A stretch of 64,000 nt of DNA from Pseudomonas sp. A-RE-19 (GTDB taxonomy: Bacteria; Pseudomonadota; Gammaproteobacteria; Pseudomonadales; Pseudomonadaceae), in assembly GCF_019956555.1 (NCBI RefSeq), contig NZ_JAHBDQ010000011.1, positions 248,001 through 312,000 on the forward strand, given 5' to 3'. Below are positions 20,667-32,783 of this stretch, one piece after another. Below the pieces are notes generated by a model. That model made no database searches, was not told the origin of the DNA, and saw only the letters and a program-made list of their open reading frames with translations. Each line of letters starts with the position of its first letter. Position 1 is the first letter of the stretch. Both the position numbers and the translations under genes were made by a program.

Positions 20667-21635
20667 TCAGTGCGTACGGGCGACCGCAAATTCGCTCAAT
20701 TCCACCAACGCATCGCGGTATTCGCTGGCAGGCAGGGCTTCCAGACACTTGATCGCACGCGCAACGTAGTCGCGAGCCAGTTGCGCGGTGTAATCCAGCG
20801 AGCCGGACGCTTCGACGGCTTCGCGAATGCTTTCCAGGTCTTCGATGCCACCTTTCTGGATCGCCTGACGAACCAGTGCGGCCTGCTCCGGAGTGCCTTC
20901 GCGCATGGTGTAGATCAGCGGCAGAGTCGGCTTGCCCTCAGCCAGATCGTCACCGACGTTCTTGCCCAGGGTCTCGGCATCGCCACGGTAGTCCAGCAGG
21001 TCGTCAACCAACTGGAAGGCCACCCCCAGGTGATCGCCGAAGGTACGCAGCGCTTCGCTCTGTTCCGGCGAGGCACCGGCCAGGGCCGCGGCACTGTGGG
21101 TCGAGGCTTCGAAGAGCATCGCGGTTTTGCCGCGGATGACTTCCATGTAGGTTTCTTCAGTGGTGCTGGCGTCGCGGACCTTCGACAGCTGCAACACTTC
21201 GCCTTCGGCGATAATGCGCGTGGCTTGCGAAAGGATCTTCATCACTGGCATGGAGCCCAGTTCAACCATCATTTCGAAGGAGCGCGAATACAGGAAGTCG
21301 CCCACCAGCACGCTCGGGGCGTTGCCCCACATGGCGTTGGCGGTCGATCGGCCACGGCGCATGCCGGACATGTCGACCACGTCGTCGTGCAGCAGGGTGG
21401 CGGTGTGCAGGAACTCGATGGTCGCGGCCAGCAGGCGCAGGTCATCGCCTTCGCGGCCCAATGCCTTGCCGCACAGCAGCACGAGCAATGGACGCAGACG
21501 TTTACCGCCAGCCGAGGTAATGTAGTCGCCGATTTTTGATACCAGCGGCACTCGGGAAGTCAGCTGTTTCTTGATGATGCCGTCGACGGCGCTAAAATCG
21601 TCCGCCACCGCGCGGTAGAAAGCTTGGGGTTGCAT
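20667..21635 (-). CDS. ispB: All-trans polyprenyl diphosphate synthase (quinone side chain)
   Basis: A 322-residue trans-prenyltransferase. The first aspartate-rich motif is DDVVD (84-88) and the second DDLLD (211-215), with GGKRLRP (43-49) and the Lys of GKNVGDDLAEGK for diphosphate binding. It extends FPP with IPP to the C40-C45 chain of ubiquinone; pseudomonads make UQ-9, so the product is probably solanesyl (nonaprenyl) diphosphate. It is divergent from rplU-rpmA, the conserved arrangement in gamma-proteobacteria. Confidence 0.95.
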   Translation of the reverse strand: MQPQAFYRAVADDFSAVDGIIKKQLTSRVPLVSKIGDYITSAGGKRLRPLLVLLCGKALGREGDDLRLLAATIEFLHTATLLHDDVVDMSGMRRGRSTANAMWGNAPSVLVGDFLYSRSFEMMVELGSMPVMKILSQATRIIAEGEVLQLSKVRDASTTEETYMEVIRGKTAMLFEASTHSAAALAGASPEQSEALRTFGDHLGVAFQLVDDLLDYRGDAETLGKNVGDDLAEGKPTLPLIYTMREGTPEQAALVRQAIQKGGIEDLESIREAVEASGSLDYTAQLARDYVARAIKCLEALPASEYRDALVELSEFAVARTH

Positions 21636-21714
21636 CAGCGACAGTTGCTCCAGAAGGGTTGCGCGGCATGCTAGGACCCACGTCCGGGCCTGTCAAGGTA
21701 CGATGGACGGCCAC

Positions 21715-21743
21715 TTGCAACGCTCAAGCAGCTTGCGTACAAT
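21715..21743 (+). promoter_or_regulatory. Sigma-70 promoter of rplU-rpmA
   Basis: TTGCAA at 21715-21720 and TACAAT at 21738-21743 are separated by exactly 17 bases, with a GC-rich CGCGCACC stretch after the -10, typical of ribosomal-protein promoters. It lies about 130 bases before the rplU start. Confidence 0.75.
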
Positions 21744-21875
21744 CGCGCACCCTGAACTTCCTGGGCAGCACCTGCCTTACGCAATTGCAAACAGGCCTTC
21801 CAGCCTTATGCAGCCATGCCAGCCAATACCTCTTCTTATAAAGAGCTGGGTGAGCAGGATTATCGGAGAAATACC

Positions 21876-22190
21876 ATGTCTTATGCAGTAATCGTTACTG
21901 GTGGCAAGCAGTACAAAGTTGCTCCAGGTGAATACCTGAAGATCGAAAAACTGGAAATCGCTACCGGCGAATCCGTTACTTTTGATCGCGTTCTGTTGGT
22001 TGCCAATGGCGACGACGTGAATATCGGCGCTCCAGTTGTTCCTGGCGCTACCGTTGTGGCTGAAGTGATCTCCCAAGGTCGTCACGATAAAGTCCGCATC
22101 ATCAAGTTCCGTCGCCGTAAGCACCACATGAAGCGTATGGGCCACCGCCAGTGGTACACCGAGATCAAAATCACCGGTATTCAGGCTTAA
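21876..22190 (+). CDS. rplU: Large ribosomal subunit protein bL21
   Basis: A 104-residue protein of the usual L21 length: [15 protein letters not shown] at the start and the basic RNA-binding [16 protein letters not shown] near residue 80. The start is set by GGAG 7 bases before ATG 21876; the frame opens 20 codons earlier without a good site. First gene of rplU-rpmA, 35 bases from the next. Confidence 0.98.
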   Translation: MSYAVIVTGGKQYKVAPGEYLKIEKLEIATGESVTFDRVLLVANGDDVNIGAPVVPGATVVAEVISQGRHDKVRIIKFRRRKHHMKRMGHRQWYTEIKITGIQA

Positions 22191-22225
22191 TTTCAGCCTA
22201 ATTCCTCACTAGGAGAATTGAACTC

Positions 22226-22501
22226 ATGGCACACAAAAAAGCTGGTGGTAGTACCCGTAACGGTCGCGACTCAGAAGCCAAACGCCTTGGCGTGAAGATG
22301 TATGGCGGCCAGGTTATCATTCCGGGCAACATCATCGTGCGTCAGCGCGGCACCCAATTCCACGCTGGCTACGGCGTTGGCATGGGCAAGGATCACACTC
22401 TGTTCGCTAAAATCGACGGCGTGATCAAGTTCGAAGTAAAGGGCGCCTTCGGTCGTCGTTACGTAAGCATTGTCCCGAAGACTGACGTCGTCGCGGCATA
22501 A
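22226..22501 (+). CDS. rpmA: Large ribosomal subunit protein bL27
   Basis: A 91-residue protein. The N-terminal tail [17 protein letters not shown], which reaches the peptidyl-transferase centre, follows the initiator directly, so no N-terminal processing is needed. The core [16 protein letters not shown] is typical. AGGAGA lies before the ATG. A terminator follows. Confidence 0.98.
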   Translation: MAHKKAGGSTRNGRDSEAKRLGVKMYGGQVIIPGNIIVRQRGTQFHAGYGVGMGKDHTLFAKIDGVIKFEVKGAFGRRYVSIVPKTDVVAA

Positions 22502-22518
22502 TTACGTAGTTGCTGGAA

Positions 22519-22546
22519 AAGCCCTGTCTTGCGACGGGGCTTTTTC
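22519..22546 (+). terminator. Rho-independent terminator after rpmA
   Basis: Stem AGCCCTGTC / GACGGGGCT with loop TTGC, then five T. It separates rplU-rpmA from obgE. Confidence 0.88.
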
Positions 22547-22655
22547 GTTTGTGGGGTGAGTCTCTTGCAAAGCTGTTTGTGATGGGCTCCAGCGCTGTAT
22601 TGGCGGTCGTTGATTGAGGTCGCTGCGCTCATTTTTGCAAGAGTCTTATGTCTAG

Positions 22656-23918
<1,263 letters not shown>

Positions 23919-23937
23919 TTCGTTGCGATAAACTTAA

Positions 23938-23963
23938 GCGCCGCTCACTGGAGCGGCGTTTTA
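23938..23963 (+). terminator. Rho-independent terminator after obgE
   Basis: Stem GCGCCGCTC / GAGCGGCG with loop ACTG, followed by TTTTA. It lies 20 bases past the obgE stop. Confidence 0.75.
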
Positions 23964-24055
23964 GTATCTGGAAGTCGACTGTTGGTCACGAAGAACCACG
24001 AATAACGTCACGGGCAGTGCCAGGTCGCGCTGCCCTCAAGCTAAGGTTGAAGATG

Positions 24056-25174
24056 ATGCGGAGCAAGGTGACAGGTGCGCAGCGTTGGGTCGTGAAGATC
24101 GGCAGCGCTTTGCTGACGGCGGACGGCAAAGGCCTGGATCGCGCGGCAATGGGTGTCTGGGTCGAGCAGATGGTTGCCCTGCACGAAGCGGGCGTCGAGC
24201 TGGTGCTGGTGTCCTCCGGGGCAGTGGCGGCGGGCATGAGTCGTCTGGGCTGGACGGTGCGACCCAGTGCGATGCACGAGTTGCAGGCGGCTGCCGCCAT
24301 CGGTCAGATGGGGTTGGTGCAGGCCTGGGAGTCGAGCTTCGCCGAGCATGGCCGGCATACCGCGCAGATTCTCCTGACTCACGATGATTTGTCCGATCGC
24401 AAGCGCTACCTCAATGCTCGCAGTACCTTGCGCGCGCTGGTCGAGCTCAAGGTGATTCCGGTGATCAACGAGAACGACACTGTGGTCACCGACGAAATCC
24501 GTTTCGGCGACAACGACACGTTGGCGGCGCTGGTGGCGAACCTGGTCGAAGCCGATTTGCTGGTGATCCTCACTGATCGCGACGGCATGTTCGACGCTGA
24601 TCCGCGCAACAATCCCGACGCCAAACTGATTTACGAGGCGCGTGCCGATGATCCGGCGCTGGATGCGGTCGCGGGTGGCACGGGTGGTGCGCTGGGTCGT
24701 GGCGGCATGCAGACCAAATTGCGTGCCGCGCGTCTGGCGGCCCGTTCCGGTGCGCACACCATCATCGTGGGTGGGCGTCTGGAGCGGGTGCTGGATCGTC
24801 TCAAAGCGGGCGAGCGCATCGGCACCTTGCTGTCACCTGAGCGCGGTATGCTGGCAGCGCGCAAGCAGTGGCTGGCCGGGCATCTGCAAACCCGAGGCAC
24901 GCTGGTGCTGGATGCGGGGGCAGTGACGGCGTTGTCCCAGGGCAACAAAAGTTTGCTGCCGGTGGGTGTCAAACTGGTCCAGGGCAGTTTCCGTCGTGGC
25001 GAAATGGTGGTCTGCGTGGCGCCGGACGGTCGTGAAATCGCCCGCGGCCTGGCTAACTACAGTGCTCTCGAGGCACAAAAAATTATCGGTCAGTCGTCTG
25101 AGGCGATTATCGGTCTGTTGGGGTACATGGCTGAGCCGGAACTGGTTCACCGCGATAACCTGATTCTGGTCTGA
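24056..25174 (+). CDS. proB: Glutamate 5-kinase
   Basis: A 372-residue cytoplasmic enzyme phosphorylating glutamate in the first step of proline synthesis. The amino-acid kinase domain (about 1-260) has [26 protein letters not shown] and [14 protein letters not shown]; a C-terminal PUA domain (about 280-365) follows. Two adjacent ATGs (24053, 24056) follow AAGG; the second gives the length remembered for P. aeruginosa. creA follows after 12 bases and is probably co-transcribed. Confidence 0.96.
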   Translation: MRSKVTGAQRWVVKIGSALLTADGKGLDRAAMGVWVEQMVALHEAGVELVLVSSGAVAAGMSRLGWTVRPSAMHELQAAAAIGQMGLVQAWESSFAEHGRHTAQILLTHDDLSDRKRYLNARSTLRALVELKVIPVINENDTVVTDEIRFGDNDTLAALVANLVEADLLVILTDRDGMFDADPRNNPDAKLIYEARADDPALDAVAGGTGGALGRGGMQTKLRAARLAARSGAHTIIVGGRLERVLDRLKAGERIGTLLSPERGMLAARKQWLAGHLQTRGTLVLDAGAVTALSQGNKSLLPVGVKLVQGSFRRGEMVVCVAPDGREIARGLANYSALEAQKIIGQSSEAIIGLLGYMAEPELVHRDNLILV

Positions 25175-25186
25175 AGGAATACCTGA

Positions 25187-25651
25187 ATGCGTGTGGCAAA
25201 AGGATTGTTGGGCTTGTTGTTGGCGATGCCGCTGCTGGTCTCGGCCGAGGAAATTGGCCAGGTGTCGACGGTGTTCAAGTTCGTCGGCCCGAACGACCGT
25301 ATCGTTGTCGAGGCATTTGATGATCCGAAAGTGGATGGCGTGACCTGCTACCTGTCGCGCGCCAAGACGGGCGGTGTGAAGGGTGGTCTGGGCTTGGCCG
25401 AAGATCGCGCTGAGGCCTCTATCGCGTGCCGTCAGGTTGGGCCAATCAACTTCAAGGGCGAGCTCAAGGATGGTGAGGAGGTGTTCAAGGAGCGCACCTC
25501 GCTGGTATTCAAGACCATGCAGGTGGTGCGATTCCTCGATAAGAAGCGCAATACGCTGGTGTATCTGGTCTACAGTGATCGCTTGATCGAAGGTAGCCCG
25601 CAGAATGCGGTGACGGCTATCCCGATTCTGCCGTGGACGCACGCTCAGTAA
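25187..25651 (+). CDS. creA: CreA family protein
   Basis: A 154-residue exported protein: signal peptide [20 protein letters not shown], then [27 protein letters not shown] and the conserved CYLSRAK; ends ILPW, the CreA pattern. Two Cys in the mature chain may form a disulfide. Function is unknown; the name comes from the E. coli creABCD locus. Here it follows proB, as PA4564 does in PAO1. Confidence 0.92.
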   Translation: MRVAKGLLGLLLAMPLLVSAEEIGQVSTVFKFVGPNDRIVVEAFDDPKVDGVTCYLSRAKTGGVKGGLGLAEDRAEASIACRQVGPINFKGELKDGEEVFKERTSLVFKTMQVVRFLDKKRNTLVYLVYSDRLIEGSPQNAVTAIPILPWTHAQ

Positions 25652-25668
25652 GTTAGCGAAGATCCAAA

Positions 25669-25758
25669 TGTGGGAGCGAGCCTGCTCGCGATAGCGGACA
25701 TACAGCCAACGTGGGTGCTGAATGTCGGGCCGTTATCGCGAGCAGGCTCGCTCCCACA
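25669..25758. repeat. REPIN-like inverted repeat (GAGCCTGCTCGCGAT type)
   Basis: Arms TGTGGGAGCGAGCCTGCTCG... and ...CGAGCAGGCTCGCTCCCACA, about 25 bases each around about 40 bases. It lies between the convergent creA and rpsT genes. Confidence 0.88.
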
Positions 25759-25792
25759 TTTTTTGCGGTGTATTTGATAAAGCGCAGGCAAT

Positions 25793-25822
25793 AAAAAACC
25801 GACCCTGAGGTCGGTTTTTTAA
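25793..25822 (-). terminator. Bidirectional terminator at rpsT/creA
   Basis: Stem AAACCGACC / GGTCGGTTT with loop CTGA and A/T runs on both sides. It is placed 12 bases after the rpsT stop on the minus strand and can also stop creA transcripts. Confidence 0.87.
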
Positions 25823-25834
25823 TGAGCGTGTCGC

Positions 25835-26113
25835 TTAGGCAGCAGCGGCAACGTTCAGGGCCTTTACGTGGCCATTCAGGCGGCTCTTATGACGAGCAGC
25901 TTTGTTCTTGTGGATGATGCCTTTATCGGCCATACGGTCGATAACTGGCACAGCCAGAACGTAAGCAGCTTGAGCTTTGGCAGCGTCTTTTGCGTCAATG
26001 GCTTTAACTACATTCTTGATGTAGGTACGAACCATGGAACGCAGGCTGGCGTTGTGGCTGCGACGCTTCTCAGCCTGTTTTGCACGTTTTTTGGCGGAAG
26101 GTGTGTTGGCCAC
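25835..26113 (-). CDS. rpsT: Small ribosomal subunit protein bS20
   Basis: A 92-residue basic protein with the S20 pattern [28 protein letters not shown] and [15 protein letters not shown]. The start codon is GTG with GAGGAG 7 bases upstream. E. coli rpsT also has a non-ATG start (UUG) that takes part in autoregulation, so the weak codon may have the same purpose here. Divergent from murJ. Confidence 0.97.
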   Translation of the reverse strand: MANTPSAKKRAKQAEKRRSHNASLRSMVRTYIKNVVKAIDAKDAAKAQAAYVLAVPVIDRMADKGIIHKNKAARHKSRLNGHVKALNVAAAA

Positions 26114-26365
26114 CGTCGAGCTCCTCGAAAGACTTTTTAGGAAATAGCAAACAAAATAGGCCGCGAATCATGCCGATGAGTTGATGTCTTGTCAAGGGCG
26201 GTTGAAACGATCCGCTAAGTGGCAGGTATGGAGCGCCGGGATATTTCTTTCCGGCGTGCGACCTGTAAACTCGCGAGCTTTGGCTCTGTGCTGTTGCGGC
26301 GCGGAGTATCGCATAAGTGGGCGCGTTGTTCGCCTGCTGTTTATCGACAGGCAAAAACTCTTTCA

Positions 26366-27904
26366 ATGAATCTGCTCAAATCGTTGGCCGCTGTCAGCTC
26401 TATCACGATGCTTTCCCGGGTGTTGGGGTTTGTTCGTGACACCCTTGTCGCGCGTGCATTTGGCGCCGGGATGGCGACCGACGCCTTCTTTATCGCCTTC
26501 AAACTGCCCAATCTGCTGCGGCGGATCTTCGCCGAAGGGGCGTTTTCCCAGGCTTTCGTGCCGATTCTGGCCGAATATAAAAGCCAGAAAGGCGAGGAGG
26601 CGACGCGAACGTTTATTGCCTATGTCTCGGGCCTGCTGACGCTGGTGCTGGCGCTGGTCACTGGATTGGGCATGCTCGCCGCGCCTTGGGTTATCTGGGC
26701 CACGGCGCCGGGTTTCGCCACTACCCCGGAAAAATTCGAGCTGACCTCCGACCTGCTACGGGTCACTTTTCCTTATATATTGCTGATCTCCCTGTCTTCG
26801 TTGGCCGGAGCGATCCTCAACACCTGGAACCGCTTCTCGGTGCCGGCCTTCGTGCCGACCCTGCTCAATGTCAGCATGATCATCTTTGCGGTGTTCCTGA
26901 CACCGTACTTCGATCCGCCTGTAATGGCGCTGGGCTGGGCCGTTCTGGTGGGCGGTCTGGCGCAATTGCTGTTTCAGCTGCCGCACCTGAAAAAAATCGG
27001 CATGTTGGTGCTGCCGCGCCTGAACCTGCGCGATAGCGGTGTCTGGCGGGTCATGAAACAGATGTTGCCAGCGATTATCGGCGTTTCGGTGAGCCAGATT
27101 TCGCTGATCATCAACACCATATTTGCCTCGTTTCTGGTGGCCGGCTCCGTGTCCTGGATGTATTACGCCGACCGCCTGATGGAATTGCCATCCGGCGTGC
27201 TGGGTGTAGCGCTGGGCACGATTCTGCTGCCGACCCTGGCCAAGACTTATGCCAGCCAGGATCGCCACGAGTACTCGCGGATTCTCGATTGGGGGCTGCG
27301 CCTGTGCTTCATGCTGGTATTGCCGTGCTCCCTTGCGCTGGGGATCCTGGCTGAGCCGCTGACGGTTTCGCTGTTCCAGTACGGTCAGTTCAGCGCTTTC
27401 GACGCGACCATGACTCAGCGTGCGTTAATCGCTTATTCCGTCGGCTTGCTGGGAATTATCGTGATCAAAGTGCTGGCGCCGGGGTTTTATGCGCAACAGA
27501 ACATCCGGACTCCGGTAAAGATTGCGATTTTCACCCTGATCGTTACCCAGTTGTTCAACCTGGTGTTGATCGGTCCATTGGCTCACGCCGGTCTGGCCCT
27601 GGCCATCAGCGCTGGCGCCTGCATCAATGCCGGGCTGCTGTTCTATCAACTGCGCAAGCAGCAGATGTATCAGCCGCAGCCGGGCTGGGCGAAGTTCGGC
27701 TTCAAGCTGCTGGTGGCGGTGGCGGTAATGTCCGCGGTATTGCTGGGCGTGATGCACTTTATGCCGGCCTGGGGGCAGGGGAATATGCTTGAGCGCTTGT
27801 TGCGCCTGGGCGCGTTGGTGGTCGCCGGCGTGGTGGCGTATTTCGGCATGTTGCTGTTGATGGGCTTCCGTTTGCGCGACTTCAATCGCAAAGCGTTGAG
27901 CTGA
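26366..27904 (+). CDS. murJ: Lipid II flippase MurJ
   Basis: A 512-residue inner-membrane protein of the MOP superfamily with about 14 helices, moving lipid II across the membrane for peptidoglycan synthesis. N-terminal hallmark [24 protein letters not shown] and the [11 protein letters not shown] segment are present. The ATG at 26366 gives the usual length; the frame is open 49 codons upstream but that stretch overlaps the rpsT promoter side. Divergent from rpsT, as in PAO1. Confidence 0.96.
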   Translation: MNLLKSLAAVSSITMLSRVLGFVRDTLVARAFGAGMATDAFFIAFKLPNLLRRIFAEGAFSQAFVPILAEYKSQKGEEATRTFIAYVSGLLTLVLALVTGLGMLAAPWVIWATAPGFATTPEKFELTSDLLRVTFPYILLISLSSLAGAILNTWNRFSVPAFVPTLLNVSMIIFAVFLTPYFDPPVMALGWAVLVGGLAQLLFQLPHLKKIGMLVLPRLNLRDSGVWRVMKQMLPAIIGVSVSQISLIINTIFASFLVAGSVSWMYYADRLMELPSGVLGVALGTILLPTLAKTYASQDRHEYSRILDWGLRLCFMLVLPCSLALGILAEPLTVSLFQYGQFSAFDATMTQRALIAYSVGLLGIIVIKVLAPGFYAQQNIRTPVKIAIFTLIVTQLFNLVLIGPLAHAGLALAISAGACINAGLLFYQLRKQQMYQPQPGWAKFGFKLLVAVAVMSAVLLGVMHFMPAWGQGNMLERLLRLGALVVAGVVAYFGMLLLMGFRLRDFNRKALS

Positions 27905-28033
27905 GGCTTTTGCCTCGATAAACACGGGCGGGCCGGCGGTTTTGTCGGCTCGATCACTTTGGGTTACGGTGTTGCCTGTCGTCGGCCGCCGGGTGTGGTT
28001 ATAATCGACCACTTTATGAGCAAGAAGCGCGTT

Positions 28034-28984
28034 ATGCAGCTGGTTCGAGGCCTCCACAACCTGCGCCCCCAGCATCGGGGCTGTGTCGCCACTATTGGCA
28101 ACTTTGACGGTGTTCACCGTGGTCACCAGGCTATCCTGGCCCGGCTGCGTGAGCGTGCGCTCGAGTTGGGCGTGCCCAGCTGCGTGGTGATTTTCGAGCC
28201 GCAGCCGCGAGAGTTCTTCGCCCCGGACACCGCCCCGGCCCGTCTGGCCCGCCTGCGGGATAAGCTGCAGTTGCTGGCCGAAGAAGGTGTCGACCGGGTG
28301 CTGTGCCTGGCATTCAACCAGCGGCTGAGCAAGCTCAGTGCCAGTGAATTCGTCGATACTATTCTGGTGGACGGCCTCGGTGTGCAGCATCTGGAAGTTG
28401 GCGACGATTTCCGTTTCGGCTGCGACCGGCTAGGGGATTTCGATTTCCTGCAACAGGCTGGCGTCCTTCAGGGGTTTACCGTCGAAGCGGCGCAGACCGT
28501 CGTACTGGACGGCATTCGGGTCAGCAGCACTCAGGTACGTAACGCCCTGGCCGCTGCGGATTTTGCCTTGGCCGAGCGGTTACTCGGTCGTCCGTACCGG
28601 ATTGCCGGGCGAGTCCTGCACGGCCAGAAGCTGGCGCGCCAGCTCGGTACGCCGACCGCCAACATACAACTCAAGCGTCGTCGTGTGCCGCTGTCCGGGG
28701 TTTATCTGGTCAACGTCGACATCGACGGCAAGACCTGGCCAGGCGTCGCCAATATCGGCGTGCGGCCAACGGTCGAAGGGGATGGCAAAGCCCACCTCGA
28801 AGTGCACCTTTTAGATTTTGCCGGCGATCTGTATGACCGGCGTTTGACGGTGGTTTTCCACCATAAGCTGCGTGAAGAGCAGCGTTTCGCCTCTCTGGAG
28901 GCGCTTAAGACGGCGATCAATGCGGATGTCGCCGCCGCCCGTGCCCTGTCGCACCTAGCGCCAATCGCTAATGAAGAGCCTTAA
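28034..28984 (+). CDS. ribF: Bifunctional riboflavin kinase / FAD synthetase
   Basis: A 316-residue enzyme making FMN and then FAD. The N-terminal nucleotidyltransferase half has TIGNFDGVHRGHQ (about 20-32) and the RVSSTQVRNAL block; the C-terminal kinase half has GRVLHGQKLARQLGTPTANI and the LSGVY and GVANIGVRPT motifs. A TATAAT hexamer at 28000-28005 sits at -10 distance, without a clear -35. The stop codon directly abuts the ileS ATG, so they are co-translated parts of ribF-ileS-lspA-fkpB. Confidence 0.95.
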   Translation: MQLVRGLHNLRPQHRGCVATIGNFDGVHRGHQAILARLRERALELGVPSCVVIFEPQPREFFAPDTAPARLARLRDKLQLLAEEGVDRVLCLAFNQRLSKLSASEFVDTILVDGLGVQHLEVGDDFRFGCDRLGDFDFLQQAGVLQGFTVEAAQTVVLDGIRVSSTQVRNALAAADFALAERLLGRPYRIAGRVLHGQKLARQLGTPTANIQLKRRRVPLSGVYLVNVDIDGKTWPGVANIGVRPTVEGDGKAHLEVHLLDFAGDLYDRRLTVVFHHKLREEQRFASLEALKTAINADVAAARALSHLAPIANEEP

Positions 28985-31816
28985 ATGACCGACTATAAAG
29001 CCACGCTAAACCTTCCGGACACCGCCTTCCCAATGAAGGCCGGCCTGCCTCAGCGCGAACCGCAGATTCTGCAGCGCTGGGACAGCATTGGCCTGTACGG
29101 TAAGTTGCGCGAGATTGGCAAGGATCGTCCGAAGTTCGTCCTGCACGACGGTCCTCCGTACGCCAACGGCACGATTCACATCGGTCATGCGCTGAACAAA
29201 ATCCTCAAGGACATGATCATCCGCTCGAAAACCCTGTCGGGTTTCGACGCGCCTTATGTGCCGGGCTGGGACTGCCACGGTCTGCCGATCGAGCACAAAG
29301 TCGAAGTGACCCACGGCAAGAACCTGGGCGCGGACAAGACCCGCGAACTGTGCCGTGCCTACGCCACCGAGCAGATCGAAGGCCAGAAGTCCGAATTCAT
29401 CCGTCTGGGCGTGTTGGGCGACTTCGCCAACCCGTACAAGACCATGGACTTCAAAAACGAGGCCGGTGAAATCCGCGCCCTGGCGGAAATCGTCAAGGGC
29501 GGCTTCGTGTTCAAAGGCCTGAAGCCTGTGAACTGGTGCTTTGACTGCGGTTCGGCCCTGGCTGAAGCGGAAGTCGAGTACGAGAACAAAAAATCCGCGA
29601 CCATCGACGTGGCGTTCCCGATCGCCGACGAAGCCAAACTGGCCGCCGCGTTCGGTCTTCCATCGCTGGGCAAACCCGCCTCGATCGTGATCTGGACCAC
29701 CACCCCGTGGACCATCCCGGCCAACCAGGCACTGAACGTCCACCCGGAATTCAACTACGCCCTGGTCGACGTCGGCGACAAACTGCTGGTACTGGCTGAA
29801 GAGCTGGTCGAGTCGTGCCTGGCCCGTTACAGCCTGGAAGGTTCGGTCGTTGCGACCACCACCGGTAAAGCACTGGAACTGATCAACTTCCGTCACCCGT
29901 TCTACGATCGTCTGTCGCCGGTTTACCTGGCTGAATACGTCGAACTGAGCGCGGGCACCGGCGTGGTTCACTCCGCGCCAGCCTATGGCGTAGACGACTT
30001 CGTGACCTGCAAAGCCTATGGCATGGTCAACGACGACATCCTCAATCCGGTGCAAAGCAACGGCGTGTACGCGACATCGCTGGAGTTCTTTGGCGGCCAG
30101 TTCATCTGGAAAGCCAACCCGGCCATCGTCGACAAGCTGACCGAAGTCGGTGCGTTGCTGCATACCACCATTATCGAACACAGCTACATGCACTGCTGGC
30201 GTCACAAAACTCCGCTGATCTACCGCGCCACCGCGCAGTGGTTCATCGGCATGGACAAAGAGCCTGCAACCGGCGAAACCCTGCGCAAGCGGGCGATCAA
30301 AGCCATTGAAGAGACCAAATTCGTTCCGGCCTGGGGCCAGGCGCGTCTGCACTCGATGATCGCCAACCGTCCTGACTGGTGCATCTCCCGCCAGCGCAAC
30401 TGGGGCGTGCCGATCCCGTTCTTCCTGAACAAGGAAAGCGGTGAGCTGCACCCACGCACCGTCGAGCTGATGGAAATCGTTGCCCAGCGCGTCGAAGTCG
30501 AAGGCATCGAAGCCTGGTTCAAGATGGATGCCGCCGAGTTGCTCGGTGAAGAGGCGCCGCTGTACGACAAGATCAGCGACACCCTGGACGTCTGGTTCGA
30601 CTCGGGCACCACGCACTGGCACGTCCTGCGCGGTTCGCACCCGATGGGCCACGAAACCGGTCCGCGTGCCGACCTGTACCTGGAAGGCTCGGACCAACAC
30701 CGCGGCTGGTTCCACTCGTCGTTGCTGACCGGTTGCGCCATCGACGACCATGCCCCATACCGCGAGCTGCTGACCCACGGTTTTACCGTTGATGAGTCCG
30801 GTCGCAAGATGTCCAAGTCCCTGGGCAACGTAATCGCGCCGCAGAAGGTCAACGACACCCTGGGCGCCGATATCATGCGTCTGTGGGTCGCTTCTACCGA
30901 CTACTCGGGTGAAATGGCGGTTTCCGAGCAGATCCTGCAACGCAGTGCGGACGCCTACCGGCGCATCCGTAACACCGCGCGCTTCCTGCTTTCCAACCTG
31001 ACCGGTTTCAACCCGGCCACCGACATCCTGCCGGCCGAAGAAATGCTGGCGCTGGACCGTTGGGCCGTGGATCGCACCCTGCTGCTGCAACGCGAGCTGC
31101 AAGAGCACTACGGCGAATACCGCTTCTGGAACGTCTACTCCAAGATCCACAACTTCTGCGTGCAGGAGCTGGGCGGTTTCTACCTCGACATCATCAAGGA
31201 CCGTCAGTACACCACTGGCGCCAACAGCAAGGCCCGTCGTTCGGCGCAAACCGCGCTGTACCACATCAGCGAAGCGCTGGTGCGCTGGATCGCGCCGATC
31301 CTGGCGTTTACCGCCGACGAGCTGTGGCAGTACCTGCCAGGCGAGCGTAACGAGTCTGTGATGCTCAACACCTGGTACGAAGGCCTGACCGAATTGCCGG
31401 AAAGCTTCGAGCTGGACCGCGCCTACTGGGAGCGGATCATGGCGGTGAAGGTGGCGGTCAACAAGGAAATGGAAATCCAGCGCGCGGCCAAGGCCGTCGG
31501 TGGCAACCTGCAAGCCGAAGTGACGCTGTTCGCCGAAGAGGCGCTGAGCGCCGACCTGGCCAAGCTGAGCAACGAACTGCGCTTCGTGCTGATCACGTCG
31601 ACCGCTACCGTTGCGCCGTTCGTTCAGGCGCCGGCCGATGCCGTGGTCACCGAAGTCGGCGGTCTGAAACTGCAAGTGGTCAAGTCGAGCCATGCCAAGT
31701 GCGCCCGTTGCTGGCACTGCCGTGAAGACGTTGGCGTGAACCCGGAGCATCCGGAAATCTGCGGTCGTTGCGTCGATAACATCAGCGGCGCTGGCGAGGT
31801 TCGTCACTATGCCTAA
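28985..31816 (+). CDS. ileS: Isoleucine-tRNA ligase
   Basis: A 943-residue class I aminoacyl-tRNA synthetase. HIGH appears as HIGH in [11 protein letters not shown] (about 64-67) and KMSKS in [10 protein letters not shown] (about 607); the editing CP1 domain lies between ([12 protein letters not shown]). The C-terminal zinc site CARCWHC...CGRC is present, characteristic of the bacterial mupirocin-sensitive type. It overlaps lspA by 8 bases. Confidence 0.98.
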   Translation: MTDYKATLNLPDTAFPMKAGLPQREPQILQRWDSIGLYGKLREIGKDRPKFVLHDGPPYANGTIHIGHALNKILKDMIIRSKTLSGFDAPYVPGWDCHGLPIEHKVEVTHGKNLGADKTRELCRAYATEQIEGQKSEFIRLGVLGDFANPYKTMDFKNEAGEIRALAEIVKGGFVFKGLKPVNWCFDCGSALAEAEVEYENKKSATIDVAFPIADEAKLAAAFGLPSLGKPASIVIWTTTPWTIPANQALNVHPEFNYALVDVGDKLLVLAEELVESCLARYSLEGSVVATTTGKALELINFRHPFYDRLSPVYLAEYVELSAGTGVVHSAPAYGVDDFVTCKAYGMVNDDILNPVQSNGVYATSLEFFGGQFIWKANPAIVDKLTEVGALLHTTIIEHSYMHCWRHKTPLIYRATAQWFIGMDKEPATGETLRKRAIKAIEETKFVPAWGQARLHSMIANRPDWCISRQRNWGVPIPFFLNKESGELHPRTVELMEIVAQRVEVEGIEAWFKMDAAELLGEEAPLYDKISDTLDVWFDSGTTHWHVLRGSHPMGHETGPRADLYLEGSDQHRGWFHSSLLTGCAIDDHAPYRELLTHGFTVDESGRKMSKSLGNVIAPQKVNDTLGADIMRLWVASTDYSGEMAVSEQILQRSADAYRRIRNTARFLLSNLTGFNPATDILPAEEMLALDRWAVDRTLLLQRELQEHYGEYRFWNVYSKIHNFCVQELGGFYLDIIKDRQYTTGANSKARRSAQTALYHISEALVRWIAPILAFTADELWQYLPGERNESVMLNTWYEGLTELPESFELDRAYWERIMAVKVAVNKEMEIQRAAKAVGGNLQAEVTLFAEEALSADLAKLSNELRFVLITSTATVAPFVQAPADAVVTEVGGLKLQVVKSSHAKCARCWHCREDVGVNPEHPEICGRCVDNISGAGEVRHYA

Positions 31817-32321
31817 TGCTGCTGGCCGTTTCGGACGGCTGAGCTGGCTCTGGTTGAGTTTGCTGGTCCTGGTCATCGACCAGGCCAGCAAGTTCTACTT
31901 CGAAAGCTCGCTGAGCATGTACCAGCAAATCGTGGTGATCCCCGATTACTTCAGCTGGACCCTGGCCTACAACACAGGCGCGGCGTTCAGTTTCCTGGCA
32001 GACAGCTCCGGCTGGCAGCGCTGGCTGTTCGCCCTGATCGCGGTGGTGGTCAGTGCGGTGCTGGTGGTCTGGCTCAAACGCCTGGGGCGCAACGAAACCT
32101 GGCTGGCGGTCGCCTTGGCGCTGGTGCTGGGTGGTGCGCTGGGTAACCTGTACGACCGCATTGCCCTGGGCCATGTGATCGATTTCATTCTGGTGCATTG
32201 GCAGACCCGCTGGTATTTCCCGGCGTTCAACTTTGCCGACAGCGCAATTACTGTCGGTGCCGTGATGCTTGCACTGGATATGTTCAAAAGTAAAAAGACC
32301 GGAGAAGCCGTTCATGACTGA
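31809..32321 (+). CDS. lspA: Lipoprotein signal peptidase II
   Basis: A 170-residue inner-membrane aspartic protease with four helices that cleaves diacylated prolipoproteins before the lipobox Cys. Catalytic Asp residues are D116 in GNLYDRI and D144 in FNFADSAI. It overlaps both ileS (8 bases) and fkpB (8 bases), which indicates translational coupling. Substrates in this window include the lipoproteins at 9421, 15840 and BamD. Confidence 0.97.
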   Translation: MPNAAGRFGRLSWLWLSLLVLVIDQASKFYFESSLSMYQQIVVIPDYFSWTLAYNTGAAFSFLADSSGWQRWLFALIAVVVSAVLVVWLKRLGRNETWLAVALALVLGGALGNLYDRIALGHVIDFILVHWQTRWYFPAFNFADSAITVGAVMLALDMFKSKKTGEAVHD

Positions 32322-32766
32322 ACAGGTATTGGCTGAGCAACGCATCGGCCAGAACACGGAAGTCACCCTGCACTTTGCATTGCGCCTGGAGAATGGCGAC
32401 ACCGTCGACAGCACCTTCGACAAAGCCCCGGCGACCTTCAAGGTTGGCGACGGCAACCTGTTGCCAGGTTTCGAAGCAGCGCTGTTCGGCTTCAAGGCCG
32501 GCGACAAGCGCACCCTGACCATCGAGCCGGAAAACGCCTTTGGTCAGCCCAACCCGCAAAACGTACAGATCATCCCGCGCTCGCAGTTCAAGGATATGGA
32601 GCTGTCGCCTGGCTTGCTGGTGATCTTCAATGATGCGGCCAATACTGAGCTGCCCGGTGTGGTGAAAGAATTCGATGACGCCGAGGTGACCATCGACTTC
32701 AACCATCCGCTGGCCGGTAAAGCCTTGACCTTTGACGTCGAGATCATCAACGTCAAAGCGCTGTAA
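32314..32766 (+). CDS. fkpB: FKBP-type peptidyl-prolyl isomerase FkpB (SlpA)
   Basis: A 150-residue SlyD-like FKBP with the IF-domain insertion (FGQPNPQNVQIIPRSQF) inside the FKBP fold; core pattern VTLHFALRLENGDTVDSTFD and LLPGFEAALFG. No signal peptide, so cytoplasmic. Its start codon lies inside the lspA end. The lspA-fkpB-ispH order is conserved in gamma-proteobacteria; here a REP palindrome separates fkpB from ispH. Confidence 0.94.
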   Translation: MTEQVLAEQRIGQNTEVTLHFALRLENGDTVDSTFDKAPATFKVGDGNLLPGFEAALFGFKAGDKRTLTIEPENAFGQPNPQNVQIIPRSQFKDMELSPGLLVIFNDAANTELPGVVKEFDDAEVTIDFNHPLAGKALTFDVEIINVKAL

Positions 32767-32783
32767 CAGGCCGAATACGGTCA

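Noticed and set aside
29006..31891. 961-codon open frame on the minus strand
   Set aside because: It lies wholly opposite ileS, which has intact HIGH, KMSKS and zinc motifs; long antisense frames are common in GC-rich genes.
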